Part shown: positions 30,301 through 39,363 of the stretch, piece after piece
Position numbering within the stretch: the first letter of the stretch is position 1
Layout of the letters: each line of letters begins with the position of its first letter
NCBI GenBank assembly: GCA_905221605.1
Contig: CAJNDS010002849.1
Coordinates: 210,963 to 251,130, forward strand
Length of the DNA: 40,168 nt
Origin: Symbiodinium natans
Lineage: Eukaryota > Sar > Dinophyceae > Suessiales > Symbiodiniaceae
Direction of reading: 5' to 3'
Program-made: the position numbers and the translations under genes
The notes under the pieces: generated by a model
Seen by the model: only the letters and a program-made list of their open reading frames with translations
What the model was told of the DNA's origin: nothing
Databases searched by the model: none

Positions 30301-33300
30301 ACTTTCCTTGTCGAGGCGAGGTGCTGCAGCATTCTGCCATGCCGCTGAAGAAAGTGGACCCATCTCGAGTTTACTTCGACAATCTCAGGCGATGCAAAGA
30401 ATTTGGCAACAAAGGGGATAGGGTATTTCAGCATTTCCTAGGACACAAAGTACGAGTTTGGCTCATTCAGCCTTGCAGATCTGCTGCCGCCAACGACACG
30501 CTGGTCCTAGATGGTCCCATTCAGAATTGGAGACCCAGATTTACATACCATGGATTCCGCTATGTGGAAGTCTATGGATTTCCAGGACACTCCCTTCTGT
30601 TCCGATGTTTTTGGCATCCACTGGGCCCTTCCGAAAGGTTGTCGCACACTGATTGTCGTGGGAGGACAGCTGACAGCGGACCTCATACAGCGATTGGCCA
30701 CTAGGACTGAGATTGGACCGCTTCCGTTTTGCTTTCGCTTTGCTTTCGCCTTGCTTTCGCCTTGCTTTCGCCTTGCTTTCGCCTTGCTTTCGCCTTGCTT
30801 TCGCCTTGCTCCTTGAGGTGATGAACACAGCCGTCTCAGACAAAGTAAACGTGACCCTCGGAGATGAGGTTCTCCAGGCTCCTGGGCTCAAAATGCTTCA
30901 AACTGGTTCTAGAAATGCTGCCAATGGCTGCGGATTGGGAGCGGCTCACCGATCTTCGATCTTTACCCTGTCAGGCAATCCACATGGGCTCCAAAGGGGT
31001 GCAGCGGTCGAACCTCATGCAGGCCCTTTTGTGGGCACTTTACTACCATGACTGTGTCAACGTAGATGTAGCACAGTGAAGCAGTGTGTTAGCATCCTTT
31101 TGGTGAAGAGGTGCCAACCGACTGCCCTCAACGGGATGAGCGGCTGGGCTGGATGGGTGACGCGTCGCTGTCGGCTGCATCGCTTTTGGCCCATTGGAAC
31201 TACAAGAGCATGGCTGCTGGACTTGTCGATTCGGAAGGTGGTGGACAGTTTTTGCTTGTGAGTTTCGTAGTATCTCTGTACCCAATTCAATTAGTATTAC
31301 TGTATAAAATTGTATCGTACACTTCCTGCACAGACTCTTGTGGGCATAGTGCAATGAGCAAGGTGTCCGCCTTTGTGGACTCCATGGTCGATGAGCTGGG
31401 TGCAGATGGATCATTGCCGGATGTGGTGCCCTTTCAGCGCTTTGGTGGGAGGCCGGCGGATCTCTCCTGGAGTGCAGCTTTCTTGGAGAACCTGTGGTCC
31501 CTATGGCAGGACTCTTGATTGCACCATATGGCTCCTTGAGCATGGATCATGCTTCGACAGACACCCTAAACATCCCTAAACCCTAAACCGCCATCTAAAC
31601 CCTAAACCGCAGAAAGCTCTAGCATCTGATATGCCCCGCGAAGAGACAAGATGAGATGCCCAGGAGGGCGAGCTGAAGCCAGCACAGACTCATTGGGAGA
31701 GCGTGAAGGCCCACGTGAGCAAGCTTCGTGCCACGTACGCAGCAGCAGGGAGCCTCGCTCACAGATCTTCAACTTCTGAACCTGCACTAAACTTCTCTAC
31801 ACTTGTGCTGTTAAACGGAGTTTGCGTGTGCGGACGATTCTGAGGAACATCACCAAGCTGCCTCAGTCTTACGGCGACTGGTGCCCTCCTCCCAGGACCC
31901 ATGGCAAGAAAACGGGGATGTGTCACTGATGCAGGTGTCGAGATGTGTCGAGAAAGCAGTCCGCCAAAAGTGTTTCCAGGACACCAGGCAGCAAGACAAG
32001 TGAGAAGCCCCCAGCGGGCTTCACATCTGCGGCGTCCTTGATGCGGAGCGTGCGACAAGCTGCTGAGTTGGGTACAGCCTTGGGAGGTGTGTCTTGATGC
32101 TGTTGCTATGTCTTACAAAGTCCTCGTTGTCAAGTTCCGGGGTTCTTTCGTACAGCGGCGTCCAGTGGCAGGTTCCGCGGCTAAAGATGCCGAAGCGATG
32201 CATGACTGGCACCAGAGCATGCTGCGCGAGTTTCATGCAGGCCGAAAGAGACCGAAGGGATGCGAAGCACATCTGTTGCAGACCATCGCAGCTTGCGAAT
32301 GGAGCAAGCATGTGAGCATGGAGGCTACTACAATCCTGTCAACCAAACCTACGCGAACGGCGTGATGGCGACGTACGTTCTGCCCTTGGCCATCGGCGCC
32401 GTCCCTGCCACAGAAGTCCCAGCTGTCTCACGCGGGCTCCTCAAGTGCCCCTATGCACATACCAATGCAGCTTGCAGAGTTCACGGGGTTTAGTGCAAGT
32501 GCTTGGGAGAGCTTGTAGATGTGAAAGAGGCAGTGCTCCTTGACTGAGTTCGACACGAAGGAAACTATCTGAACTTGGGTCCTCGGTTCTATTTCTAATT
32601 GTAAGCGTTTGCACGCGCCGCCTGGGCGGCCGGGCTGGCCCAACACGGGGTGCAGCATGCGCAACGGTCCTAGGAGGGTTCCAAGGGGGGGTCTCAAACA
32701 GAGGGTTTCAATGGGTGCTAGGCAGGGAAGGGGGTCCAGGAAGGCAGAGCCTTTTCGTGCTTTTTTGGGCGTGATCTGTGTGAAAGGGGATCCATTCCCA
32801 AACCGCCGAAAAACCGAAATGCGATGCTCCGGGGGTTCCAGGCTGTGGTCTGTGGCTGTGGGCTCCTCCCACTGAAGCCGGGGGAGGGGGGGGGGGGGGC
32901 AAACAGTTTCTGGATCCTGGTCTGATTGTTCTAGACGCCTCTCGGCTGGAAGCCGAGGCGAATGATTCTCATGCCGCGGCAACGAGAGCGTACAATTTTT
33001 GCTTCTGATTCATTGCATGCATCACGTCCACGGTGGTCACCTGTGCAGTGTGCCGTCTGCGATGTCTGCGTAATTAAGCCTGAGCTTCGCGCATCGATGT
33101 GTGTCCACTTGTGAAGGTACATTGCTGACCACGGCAACACCTGGACTGGTGGTCGGGAACCCAGCATGTTTACGCCTGGGAAGTGTGTTTTGAGCTTCGA
33201 TTTGTTTTCTATCTCTCTCTCACTCTCTCTGACTCTCTCTGACTCTCTCTCTCTCTCAATCAAACATAACTAGATGCGATAATCGTTTCAAGGCATCATC

Positions 33301-34549
33301 ACCGTACGCTTCTTGTTTGATGTGCTGCATGACATCGGGGCTGCTGCTACGGCGCTTTCCATGTTGCAGAAGAAGGACGACGACGATGACGCATGCACTC
33401 AGGTTGCTTATGAAATTGTCGTTTTGCAGGACTACCCATCGTATGGTTACATGTGGCTCGGTCGGAAAAGCATTGCTTGTCGCAATCTGATTCAGAAGTC
33501 TGGGGCACGGTTCGTCAGAGTTGCAGCGTTGATGAGCTGATGAACGCGGTGTATGTGGCGGGAGAGACGGGACATCGTAGATTCCTTGTCCTTCACATTC
33601 AGGTACTTCAACGAATACGAGCCTGCAAATGAAAGTGCTTCAGCTTGAACGGAGTTCACAGAATTCTGCCAATTGACAGTTGCCATGTCAGTCATTAGTC
33701 TTGTGGTGGCGTACTGCCCATTCTTGCTGTCCCAGGCATGTGGGAGGTGCCTGATGCCCCGTACCAGGGACCAGGGATGAACTCCAGGGCGCACCACATG
33801 TATTCATCCGTGGGCCACTACTTGACAGCGCGTGTGGCAGGCAGGATCTGGGCCAGCGCTACCTAGCAGACCTAGCAGCTGCCGTCTTGTGCTGTGGAGA
33901 AACCATGATCGGAACTGCAGGCATCTCGCTGTCTCAGGGCCACCATGTGAAGATGGTGGTTGGACAGTTGGACCAAGTGCCCTCCAGCTGCAACTAGCCA
34001 GTGATCCGAGTGAAGCTGTCATGGGTGGCTTTTCAAGGACGGCTTCGCTCGGTACAGACTTCGGCACCGTGCACTTCAGCTGGTCCAGGAAGCCCACGCT
34101 GGTGGTTGAGGCAGCATCAGCCCCGAAAGCTGTTTTTTCATGAAGCCCAGCATTGTTTTTGTGGGCATTGGACAACCTACTTGGGTCGAATATCAGAGAT
34201 GTCATGTGAGTGACTGGGGCAGTTGCCTTGAGCCAACAACCGGTGCAATGTGCATTGCGCACACCGAGTTATACCTAGTCTACCCTGATTCCACAGTCCT
34301 TGTCGGGCAACTGGCTCTTTCCATCAGGTCGTGGTGCCTGTCGGTATTGTGGCTCACCTCCTCGTGCCCGTGTCGGACGGCAGCGTCATCTTCCGATCCT
34401 GCGACATGCAATGCGATGATCTGCGGTCTCATGTCGACTCCGGCTCTGGGAAGTACGTGCGCTTCTCCATACCCTCGGGGGCACATACGCTGGCTGCGGA
34501 GATCAGCATCGCTTCGAGTGGAGTAGCCTCGGGTGAGCTGATGGTATAG
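27313..34549 (+). CDS. Secreted GH78 alpha-L-rhamnosidase, many-exon gene
   Basis: The product would hydrolyse terminal alpha-L-rhamnose from polysaccharides or glycosides. ATG 27313 starts a likely signal peptide (MMAALMRWVWAASGLWCLCP), so it is probably secreted. Exons then follow the order of bacterial and fungal GH78 enzymes: an N-terminal sandwich with GFGYVQINGHEV and GWTRTDRRVLYRTYEVTQLL; YDGEVYNPR; VVDFGSNVAGVCQISVP; WRPRFTYHGFRYVEV; the hallmark VPTDCPQRDERLGWMGD; LGADGSLPDVVP; LPQSYGDW; YYNPVNQTYANGVMATYVLP; FLFDVLHDIG; DYPSYGYMW; WEVPD...MNSRAHHMYSSVGHYL; and a C-terminal sandwich ending at TAG 34547-34549. The acidic DER motif and the later WE are the expected catalytic region. 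Frames change between blocks because of introns. Several borders, and block 27558-28049, remain unassigned. Confidence 0.9.
28290..28357 (+). CDS. Rhamnosidase exon: N-terminal sandwich start
   Basis: This exon reads GIPWMGANDTNEYETTFDFH and ends in the first two bases of a Lys codon. The likely acceptor is TCTAG at 28285-28289. The intron 28358-28458 is GA-AG, 101 nt. The text matches the WIGA...F start of GH78 N-terminal domains. Confidence 0.8.
28459..28519 (+). CDS. Rhamnosidase exon: sandwich domain
   Basis: It reads LLVTTLGFGYVQINGHEVSQ after completing the split Lys codon, which is the conserved 'GLGFGYVxING' turn. It is followed by a GT-AG intron at 28520-28601 (82 nt). Confidence 0.85.
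28602..28730 (+). CDS. Rhamnosidase exon: end of the N-terminal domain
   Basis: It reads DILSYAGWTRTDRRVLYRTY then EVTQLLNATAGGRLLVALGC, a close fit to the GWTxY..RVxYxTYDVT signature. The 3' border is not resolved; the frame stops at 28752-28754. Confidence 0.8.
30100..30193 (+). CDS. Rhamnosidase exon: central Bac_rhamnosid-type domain
   Basis: After acceptor CCTAG it reads ADGVHVVDFGSNVAGVCQIS then VPQAATVTLKHG. It matches the conserved 'DFGxNxAGxxxxxV...LrHGE' segment. The next intron, 30194-30315, is GC-AG and 122 nt, and restores GEVLQH. Confidence 0.9.
30316..30388 (+). CDS. Rhamnosidase exon: central domain
   Basis: It reads EVLQHSAMPLKKVDPSRVYF then DNLR. It is followed by a 90-nt GC-AG intron (30389-30478) that is in frame and has no stop, so retention would add 30 residues. 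Confidence 0.85.
30479..30587 (+). CDS. Rhamnosidase exon: PRFTYHGFRYVEV motif
   Basis: It reads SAAANDTLVLDGPIQNWRPR then FTYHGFRYVEVYGFPG, a very strong family signature. The 3' end is uncertain, because the following intron holds a minisatellite and two donors are possible. Confidence 0.85.
30727..30812. repeat. 11-bp minisatellite in a rhamnosidase intron
   Basis: About eight tandem copies of CTTGCTTTCGC lie between the exon ending near 30587 and the exon starting at 30818. The array is also a pyrimidine-rich run just before the acceptor, so it may serve as the polypyrimidine tract. Confidence 0.9.
30818..30877 (+). CDS. Rhamnosidase exon, 60 nt
   Basis: After acceptor TTGAG it encodes VMNTAVSDKVNVTLGDEVLQ exactly in phase. 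The next intron, 30878-30974, is GC-AG and 97 nt, with CAGGC repeated at both borders. Confidence 0.8.
30975..31022 (+). CDS. Rhamnosidase exon, 48 nt, leading to the catalytic motif
   Basis: It encodes AIHMGSKGVQRSNLMQ. The GC-AG intron 31023-31110 (88 nt) then joins it in phase to VPTDCPQRDER. The joined 'QRSNLM-x-VPTDCPQRDER' is the expected family order. Confidence 0.85.
31111..31518 (+). CDS. Rhamnosidase exons: catalytic barrel core
   Basis: It begins VPTDCPQRDERLGWMGDASL and later has AFVDSMVDELGADGSLPDVV and SAAFLENLWSLWQ. An AT-rich in-frame intron interrupts it between about 31238 and 31333 (GT-AG, 93 or 96 nt). The DER acidic motif is in the conserved active-site loop of GH78. Confidence 0.9.
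   Translation: MPTDCPQRDERLGWMGDASLSAASLLAHWNYKSMAAGLVDSEGGGQFLLVSFVVSLYPIQLVLLYKIVSYTSCTDSCGHSAMSKVSAFVDSMVDELGADGSLPDVVPFQRFGGRPADLSWSAAFLENLWSLWQDS
32312..32420 (+). CDS. Rhamnosidase exon: later barrel helices
   Basis: The core reads GYYNPVNQTYANGVMATYVL then PLAIGAVP. It fits the 'Y.n..tQTANAlALxLGlVP' helix pair of GH78. Earlier small blocks at 31848-31892 (LPQSYGDW), about 32040-32085 and 32180-32240 (MHDWHQSMLREFHA) belong before it. Borders were not fixed. Confidence 0.8.
32886..32899. repeat. Poly(G) run
   Basis: Fourteen consecutive G residues lie in a probable intron of the rhamnosidase gene. Confidence 0.9.
33212..33257. repeat. (CT)n-rich run before a rhamnosidase exon
   Basis: An imperfect CTCTCTGA/CTCTCT run lies 33 bp before the exon starting at 33291. 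It may act as a polypyrimidine tract. Confidence 0.8.
33291..33475 (+). CDS. Rhamnosidase exons: barrel end, split by a 54-nt intron
   Basis: 33291-33375 reads GIITVRFLFDVLHDIGAAAT then ALSMLQKK. The GA-AG intron 33376-33429 is only 54 nt and stays in frame. The following exon reads DYPSYGYMWLG. AGGAC is repeated at both intron borders. The likeliest preceding exon piece is HHVHGGHLC near 33018-33045. Confidence 0.85.
33745..33830 (+). CDS. Rhamnosidase exon: second catalytic region
   Basis: It reads WEVPDAPYQGPGMNSRAHHM then YSSVGHYL. This is the TxxWE...NHHMFxSV region of GH78, where the second catalytic glutamate is expected. Confidence 0.85.
34000..34549 (+). CDS. Rhamnosidase exons: C-terminal beta-sandwich
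   Basis: About 34000-34130 reads VMGGFSRTASLGTDFGTVHF then SWSRKPTLVVEAASAPK. A last exon from about 34325 reads VVPVGIVAHLLVPVSDGSVI and ends with SGKYVRFSIPSGAHTLAAE and a TAG at 34547-34549. This is the typical 'VPVGxxAxVxVP' C-terminal domain. Confidence 0.8.
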
Positions 34550-34901
34550 CCAGCTTCGCGGGCAAAGTGTGGTTGGAGGACGTTACCGTCGGTGTTGAGT
34601 TTGTGGTCGTAGTTGTACGTCCAGGTCCATTTCATGCACGACGCATTAGAGTCCCGGCGATCGCATCGTACACAGAAGTATCTCGAACTACTTGCACTTG
34701 TCCCTTTGTGCATGACATGCATTGTGCGGCTCACTCTAAGATTGTTTCTAGCAGGAGACACCCTATGACATGGCTGAAGATGATCTCAGTCACACATTGT
34801 TCCTTCCAAACGTGAAGTGTCTGATCATCGAAATGCGCCAACCTGATCCACCATGTTTGTGTGCAACGACCTTCTTTCCGAAGATTTCATTTCATGCTGT
34901 T

Positions 34902-34903
34902 AG
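34902..34903 (+). promoter_or_regulatory. Possible spliced-leader acceptor for MSH6
   Basis: An AG lies 15 nt before the MSH6 ATG, after a pyrimidine-rich stretch (CTTCTTTCC). Dinoflagellate mRNAs receive a 22-nt trans-spliced leader at such sites. This is a guess from position only. Confidence 0.25.
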
Positions 34904-34917
34904 AAGTATAGCTCGCC

Positions 34918-37900
34918 ATGGCTGCGCAGTCGCCGATTGCCCGATTCTTTGTGCCTGCTCAGAAGACAGCAACACAGCACACAGCATCGCTGGCAAATTC
35001 TCCGCCTCAGACACCTGGGCCGCGAGCTGGCGGCAAACATGCAGCGCAGAACGGTGCCTTGATGCTTCGAAGTAGTTTAAAGATGTTGAAAAAGTTTGCT
35101 TTAACTTTAAACTCTAATACTCTTATGTGCTGCAGGATGTTGCAACGAGCAAAAGACACACAAGGCTTGACATGCTTGAAGGACGAGGAGCTGAGCACTC
35201 CGCCCTCGATACAATCCCAGAAGGCGCGAAAGCGGTCTTTGAAGGAACCCGGGGATCTCTCCGGGGAGGTCCCCGGAGAGACCAAGCTTCCCAAAAAGGT
35301 GAAGCAAGAAGAGGCTTTGCCGAACGGTTCGCCCGGCAAAGACGGCGCAGCACCGGATTCTTCGAAGAGCCTGCAAGGGGAGCCTGGGCCATGTGGGCCA
35401 CCAAGCTTCTCCACGCAACAGCAGGCTCAGCAGGCTCAGCAGGCTCAGCAGGCTCAGGATGGTCCGAAGGACCTCCGTGCAACCTTGCAGCTCGCGGAGA
35501 GGTCGACCCCTGGATCCATACCCCCTTTCACCGCAGAGTGCTTTCACCACTTCGAGAACGGGGGCCTGCAGTACTCTTGGCCTCCTTGGCTGAGGCCTGA
35601 GAACCTCAGGGATGCTCAAGGCCTGCGCCCTTCAGAGCCCGGCTACAACCAGGGCACGCTTTGGGTACCTAATCCCGTGAAGGACAAGGCAGAGTATCAG
35701 AAGGCGCAGGGACACAATACCCCGATGTTGATGCAGTACTGGAAGCTCAAGGCAAAGCATTTTGACAAAGTGGCTTTGTTCAAGGTCGGGAAGTTTTACG
35801 AGATTTTTTATTACGATGCCTTCATCGCGCAGCGAATCTGCAACTTGAAGTGGATGGGCCAAGAGAAGAAGCCACATGTTGGGTTTCCGGAGATGGCAAA
35901 GCACGAGTATGCGAGGAGGATTGTCGAAGCTGGTTTCAAAGTAGTGGTTGTTGAACAAGTAGAGCGTGTCGTGGAAACGAACCAGCGGAAAACGGAGAAG
36001 CAACAGGGTCCCACCTGCGTGGAGAGGGACGTGTGTGAGGTGTTCACTAATGGCACCCTGGTGGATCCAGAGTTGCTTGCTGGGCCTGGCTCTCGATTCT
36101 TGGCTTACCTCTTCTTTGAGACTGGCCAAAACGGTCAAAAGGGTCTTGACTTTGCCGCATGTCTGGTCGATTGCGCCACTTCTCAGATCCAGCTGGGCCA
36201 TTTCAGTGATGCATCGGATCGCAACAAGCTGCGGACGCTCCTGGCACAACTGCAGCCCAGCGAGGTTGTGTACGACACCGCCAACCTCCCCATTGAAGTC
36301 TTACAGCTGCTGAAACGACTGCCATGTAGGCCGCAACTGTCCTCCCAAGGTGTTGGAGACTGTGGGTTATTGAGCGCACGAAACAAGATCAACAATTACC
36401 GGACGGCACATCCCAAGGCCTTCAGCGCAGCTGTGGAGGACGTACTCATGCAGGACAGCTGGCATGCGCTTTATGTAACGACTCGTTCTATTCGTTCTGG
36501 TTCGGTAGTTTGTTTTGAGGTTGTGTGTCTTGTTGCTTTGTCCGTTGCAGGACAGTGCCGCAGTTGCAGCTGCTGGAATCATGGAGTATCTGGAAGGGGC
36601 ACTTTTGGCGGAGCGTCTTCTTCCGTTTGCAGTCTGGGAAGTCCTGGCAACAGCCGCGAAAACTCAGACGAACTCCAAGCGCATGATTCTGGACGCCACA
36701 GCTCTATCGGCTCTCGAAGTTGTCGAAACACTAGAGGGTGGATATGACGGCTCTCTCTTGGCATTCCTCGACCACACAAGCACGCCGTTTGGCTTTCGAT
36801 TGCTAAAACAGTGGGTGTGTGCTCCGCTTCTTGATTTGGACGATATCCAATCGCGCCAAGAGGCTGTCGAGTATTTCCTGCACAACGATCAGCTTGCCAA
36901 GCAACTGAGTGCCTCCTTGAAGAAGAGCATAGCTGGTGGAAAGATCTCGAAGCTGCCGGTGGACCTTGAGCGTGCAACCTCCAGGATCTGGAGCTATGCT
37001 CTGCAGGCAGAAAGAAAGGCAGTCATGTACGATGACATCACTGCCAGGCGTTTGGGACACTTTGCAGAGCTCATGTCAGCATACGAGCAGTGCTTCCAAC
37101 TGCTAAGCACTGCATTTCCTTCGCAGGGATCTTTGCCTGGTCGCCTTTCAATGATTGCGCGGCCGCAAAAGGCCAAGGGGATCCTGCCGGATCTCATGCC
37201 CGTCATCTCCAAGCTGCGAGGAAGCATTGTTGAAACCACCGCTGCAAACGGCTCCGTGAAGTACCGGCCGCAGGATGGGGCTGATCCAGCCTATGACCAG
37301 AAAACCCGTCAGATTAACATGGTGAAGTCCCAGCTTGAACAGGAGCTTCAGCGGGTCAAGGCAACCTACCCCAAGGTGCAGTTCTCCTTCGTGCATCGGC
37401 TGCCGGGTTATCGATATGAAGTGGAGTGCGATGAGCATGCGCTGTCGGCTGCTACGCTGCGGGGCCTTGACATTACCACGCGTGTCAAGGGAAAGGTTCG
37501 CTTCCACACTCCTCAAATCAAGGAGCTCCTCGCGCAGCTTGAGCAGCTTGAGGACGAGCATGAAGATTGTATCTTTCCCTTCCTGTCCAAGCTCTTTCGC
37601 GAGTTCCATGCTCATCATGCGCCTTTCCGAGCACTGGTGCGGTGCGTCGCGGAGGTCGATGCCTTGCTGTCCTTAGCGGCAGCATCAAGAAGCTTGCCAG
37701 GCGCTTCGTGCAGACCGGAGTTTGTGGCTTCAGATGCCTCCAAGGCTGCTAGCATCGAGCTGCGAGCCTGCAGACACCCTGTGGTTGCTGCAAAGATGGG
37801 CAGTGCCTTCGTTCCCAACGACACCTTGCTGAATGCCTGCGGGGTGCCTGGGCTCCTGATCGTGACTGGCCCGAACATGGGTGGCAAGTCCACGGTCCTT

Positions 37901-39258
37901 CGCCAGACCTGTGTTGCCATCGTCATGGCTCAGGTGGGTTGCCGGGTGAATGCACAGAAGTGTAGGCTCAGCCCCGTGGACCGGATATTCACCCGCATCG
38001 GTGCCTACGACGCAGTATTGGAGGGCAAGAGCACGCCTCTTGGCTGCAGCTGGCGCAAGATGGGAGGACTTCCGACGGATATCTGGGCACCTGCAAGCTG
38101 AAGTTGTCTTCGGATTTGCTTAGGTTGCTGACGGAGCTGGAGGACGATTCGTTCGTGCAGCCTGTGCAAATAAGTTGCTCGGATACTGCAGACTGCAGAA
38201 ACATGTGGTTGAGGAGACCGCTGCCCTCCTGACACATGGCACACCACGATCCCTGGCCGTTCTGGACCTGCACTGTGCCAGTGCGTCTAGTATGTTGATA
38301 TGATTTGACATGTCTGGTATGTTGACATGTTGAAATTCTTGAAATCAGCAGTTTGCAGGACGAGCTGGGGCGTGGAACTTCAACTTTTGATGGGGCTGCC
38401 ATTGCATCGGCCGTCCTGGACGAGCTGAAGTCCCACGTGCGATGCCCGGTGCTGTGGAAGCAAAAGACGAATAGGGACATTAGATGACATTAGCCTCTGC
38501 TGACTTTCTTACCGGCTAGCTTTAGAAGCTTCGCCCTGGTTCAGCATAAAGACCCAAATCGACCCAAATAGACGCCCCCCCCCCCCCCCCCCCCCCTTTC
38601 TCCGCAGTTCTGCAGAAAGACTCGCTAAGCGCCGTTTTGCGAACTTTTGTGCATATCTTTTCATGTTTTAGCTGACAATGGGCCAAGAGTCTTGGACTGA
38701 TTTGCTGCGATTTGCTGCGATTCGAAGCGACGTCTCCGCTGTTCGCTGAGGTGCTCTTTGCTACCCACTACCATCCAGTTTCGAAGAAGGCGGCTGAAGA
38801 CACCACATATGTAGCGCCGTACCACATGGCGGCAGCCGTTAACCAGAACACTCATGAGATGACATTTCTCTACAAGTTCCTGCCTGGCTTGTGCCCATCC
38901 TCGCACGGGCACAACGTTGCCAAGATCGCGGGCTTGCCCGAGAAGGCGCCGAGTCTGCACCCCTTGGTGCTTTAGAGAGAGTCTGAAGTCTGAGTGTCTG
39001 AGTGAAGGGAGTGTCTGCAGGTGTGCAGCTGTGTGCCAAAGCTGTGCCATCCTGAAGGTTTTGGCTGAAGCTCGAGCTCGTTCTGCCGAGTTTGACGGTG
39101 CGCCTATGTCCACGGAGGTGCGCCAGGACAACTCTTTTGGGGAAAGAAGGAAAAAAAAGAATCCGGAGCAGAATGGAGCTCTGGGGCCAATGCCGAGATG
39201 CTCTGCAGTAGGCTGCCATGGTTCCACGCTGTGCGTTGGGAGTGTAGTGAGTGCGTAG
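34918..39258 (+). CDS. MSH6: DNA mismatch repair protein MSH6, eight or more exons
   Basis: MSH6 pairs with MSH2 to bind mismatches in the nucleus. Exons placed by protein continuity: 34918-35060, 35136-36453, 36551-38034, 38124-38142, 38214-38264, 38359-38448, 38751-38945 and 39058-39258, giving about 1166 residues, near the usual MSH6 size. QSPIARFF at the N-terminus is a PCNA-binding PIP box. The mismatch wedge Phe-x-Glu is FYE (35794-35802) in VGKFYEIF. Walker [10 protein letters not shown] is at 37868-37894. The spliced core reads [20 protein letters not shown], then [16 protein letters not shown] (Walker B and signature), then VLFATHYH (38751-38774). The C-terminal [16 protein letters not shown] aligns without gaps to the human helix. 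There is no PWWP domain. The very 3' end is uncertain and may continue to 39633. Confidence 0.95.
35061..35135 (+). other. MSH6 intron 1, GA-AG, 75 nt
   Basis: An AT-rich insert interrupts low-complexity N-terminal coding sequence. With GA-AG borders the exons join in phase, and GATG is present at both borders. Because 75 is a multiple of three and there is no stop, the sequence is open either way. This intron is less certain than the others. Confidence 0.6.
35419..35457 (+). repeat. CAG-GCT (Gln-Ala) codon repeat in MSH6
   Basis: Repeats of CAGCAGGCT encode [13 protein letters not shown] in the unstructured N-terminal linker between the PIP box and the mismatch-binding domain. It is likely length-variable and probably neutral. 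Confidence 0.9.
36454..36550 (+). other. MSH6 intron 2, GA-AG, 97 nt
   Basis: The frame changes across this stretch and the protein runs VLMQ to [14 protein letters not shown] when it is removed. The 10-mer TGCAGGACAG is present at both ends (36449-36458 and 36546-36555), so the exact cut can slide. GA-AG is the only placement among these that gives an AG acceptor followed by G. Confidence 0.9.
38035..38123 (+). other. MSH6 intron 3, GC-AG, 89 nt
   Basis: Removing it joins EGKST to LLTELE in phase, at the residue where the MutS 'ESTFFVEL' motif is expected. Read through, the frame runs into an early stop at 38099-38101. Confidence 0.9.
38143..38213 (+). other. MSH6 intron 4, GA-AG, 71 nt
   Basis: Removing it joins LLTELE to ETAALLTHG with the exact spacing of other MutS proteins. 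GAGGA is repeated at both borders. With intron 3 it leaves a 19-nt exon between them. Confidence 0.9.
38265..38358 (+). other. MSH6 intron 5, GA-AG, 94 nt
   Basis: It interrupts Walker B between LAVL and DELGRG. GGAC occurs at both borders. Confidence 0.93.
38449..38750 (+). other. MSH6 intron 6, GT-AG, 302 nt, with a poly(C) run
   Basis: Removing it joins KSHVRCP to [14 protein letters not shown] occurs at both borders. It is the longest MSH6 intron placed here and holds 22 consecutive C residues at 38575-38596. Confidence 0.93.
38575..38596. repeat. Poly(C) run
   Basis: Twenty-two consecutive C residues inside MSH6 intron 6. The length may be a sequencing or assembly estimate. Confidence 0.9.
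38946..39057 (+). other. MSH6 intron 7, GC-AG, 112 nt
   Basis: Removing it joins GLPEK to [13 protein letters not shown], which aligns gap-free with the human C-terminal helix. GAAGG spans both borders. Without splicing, the frame ends at 38973-38975. Confidence 0.85.
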
Positions 39259-39363
39259 TGTCTAGAGCACCCACATCTCGGAGAGGTGACATTGTGGCAT
39301 TTTTTCTGAATCACGTCTTGTGATGCTTCGGCTGCTCGGTTTGCGTGTGATGGCAGCGAGTCC

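Noticed and set aside
35127-35600. Second plus-strand frame of 157 codons over the MSH6 N-terminus
   Set aside because: It is an out-of-frame shadow; the MSH6 frame carries the mismatch-binding motif directly downstream.
38005-38480. Minus-strand frame of 163 codons over the MSH6 3' exons
   Set aside because: It is a shadow of the plus-strand MSH6 exons and introns, which give a complete ATPase motif series.
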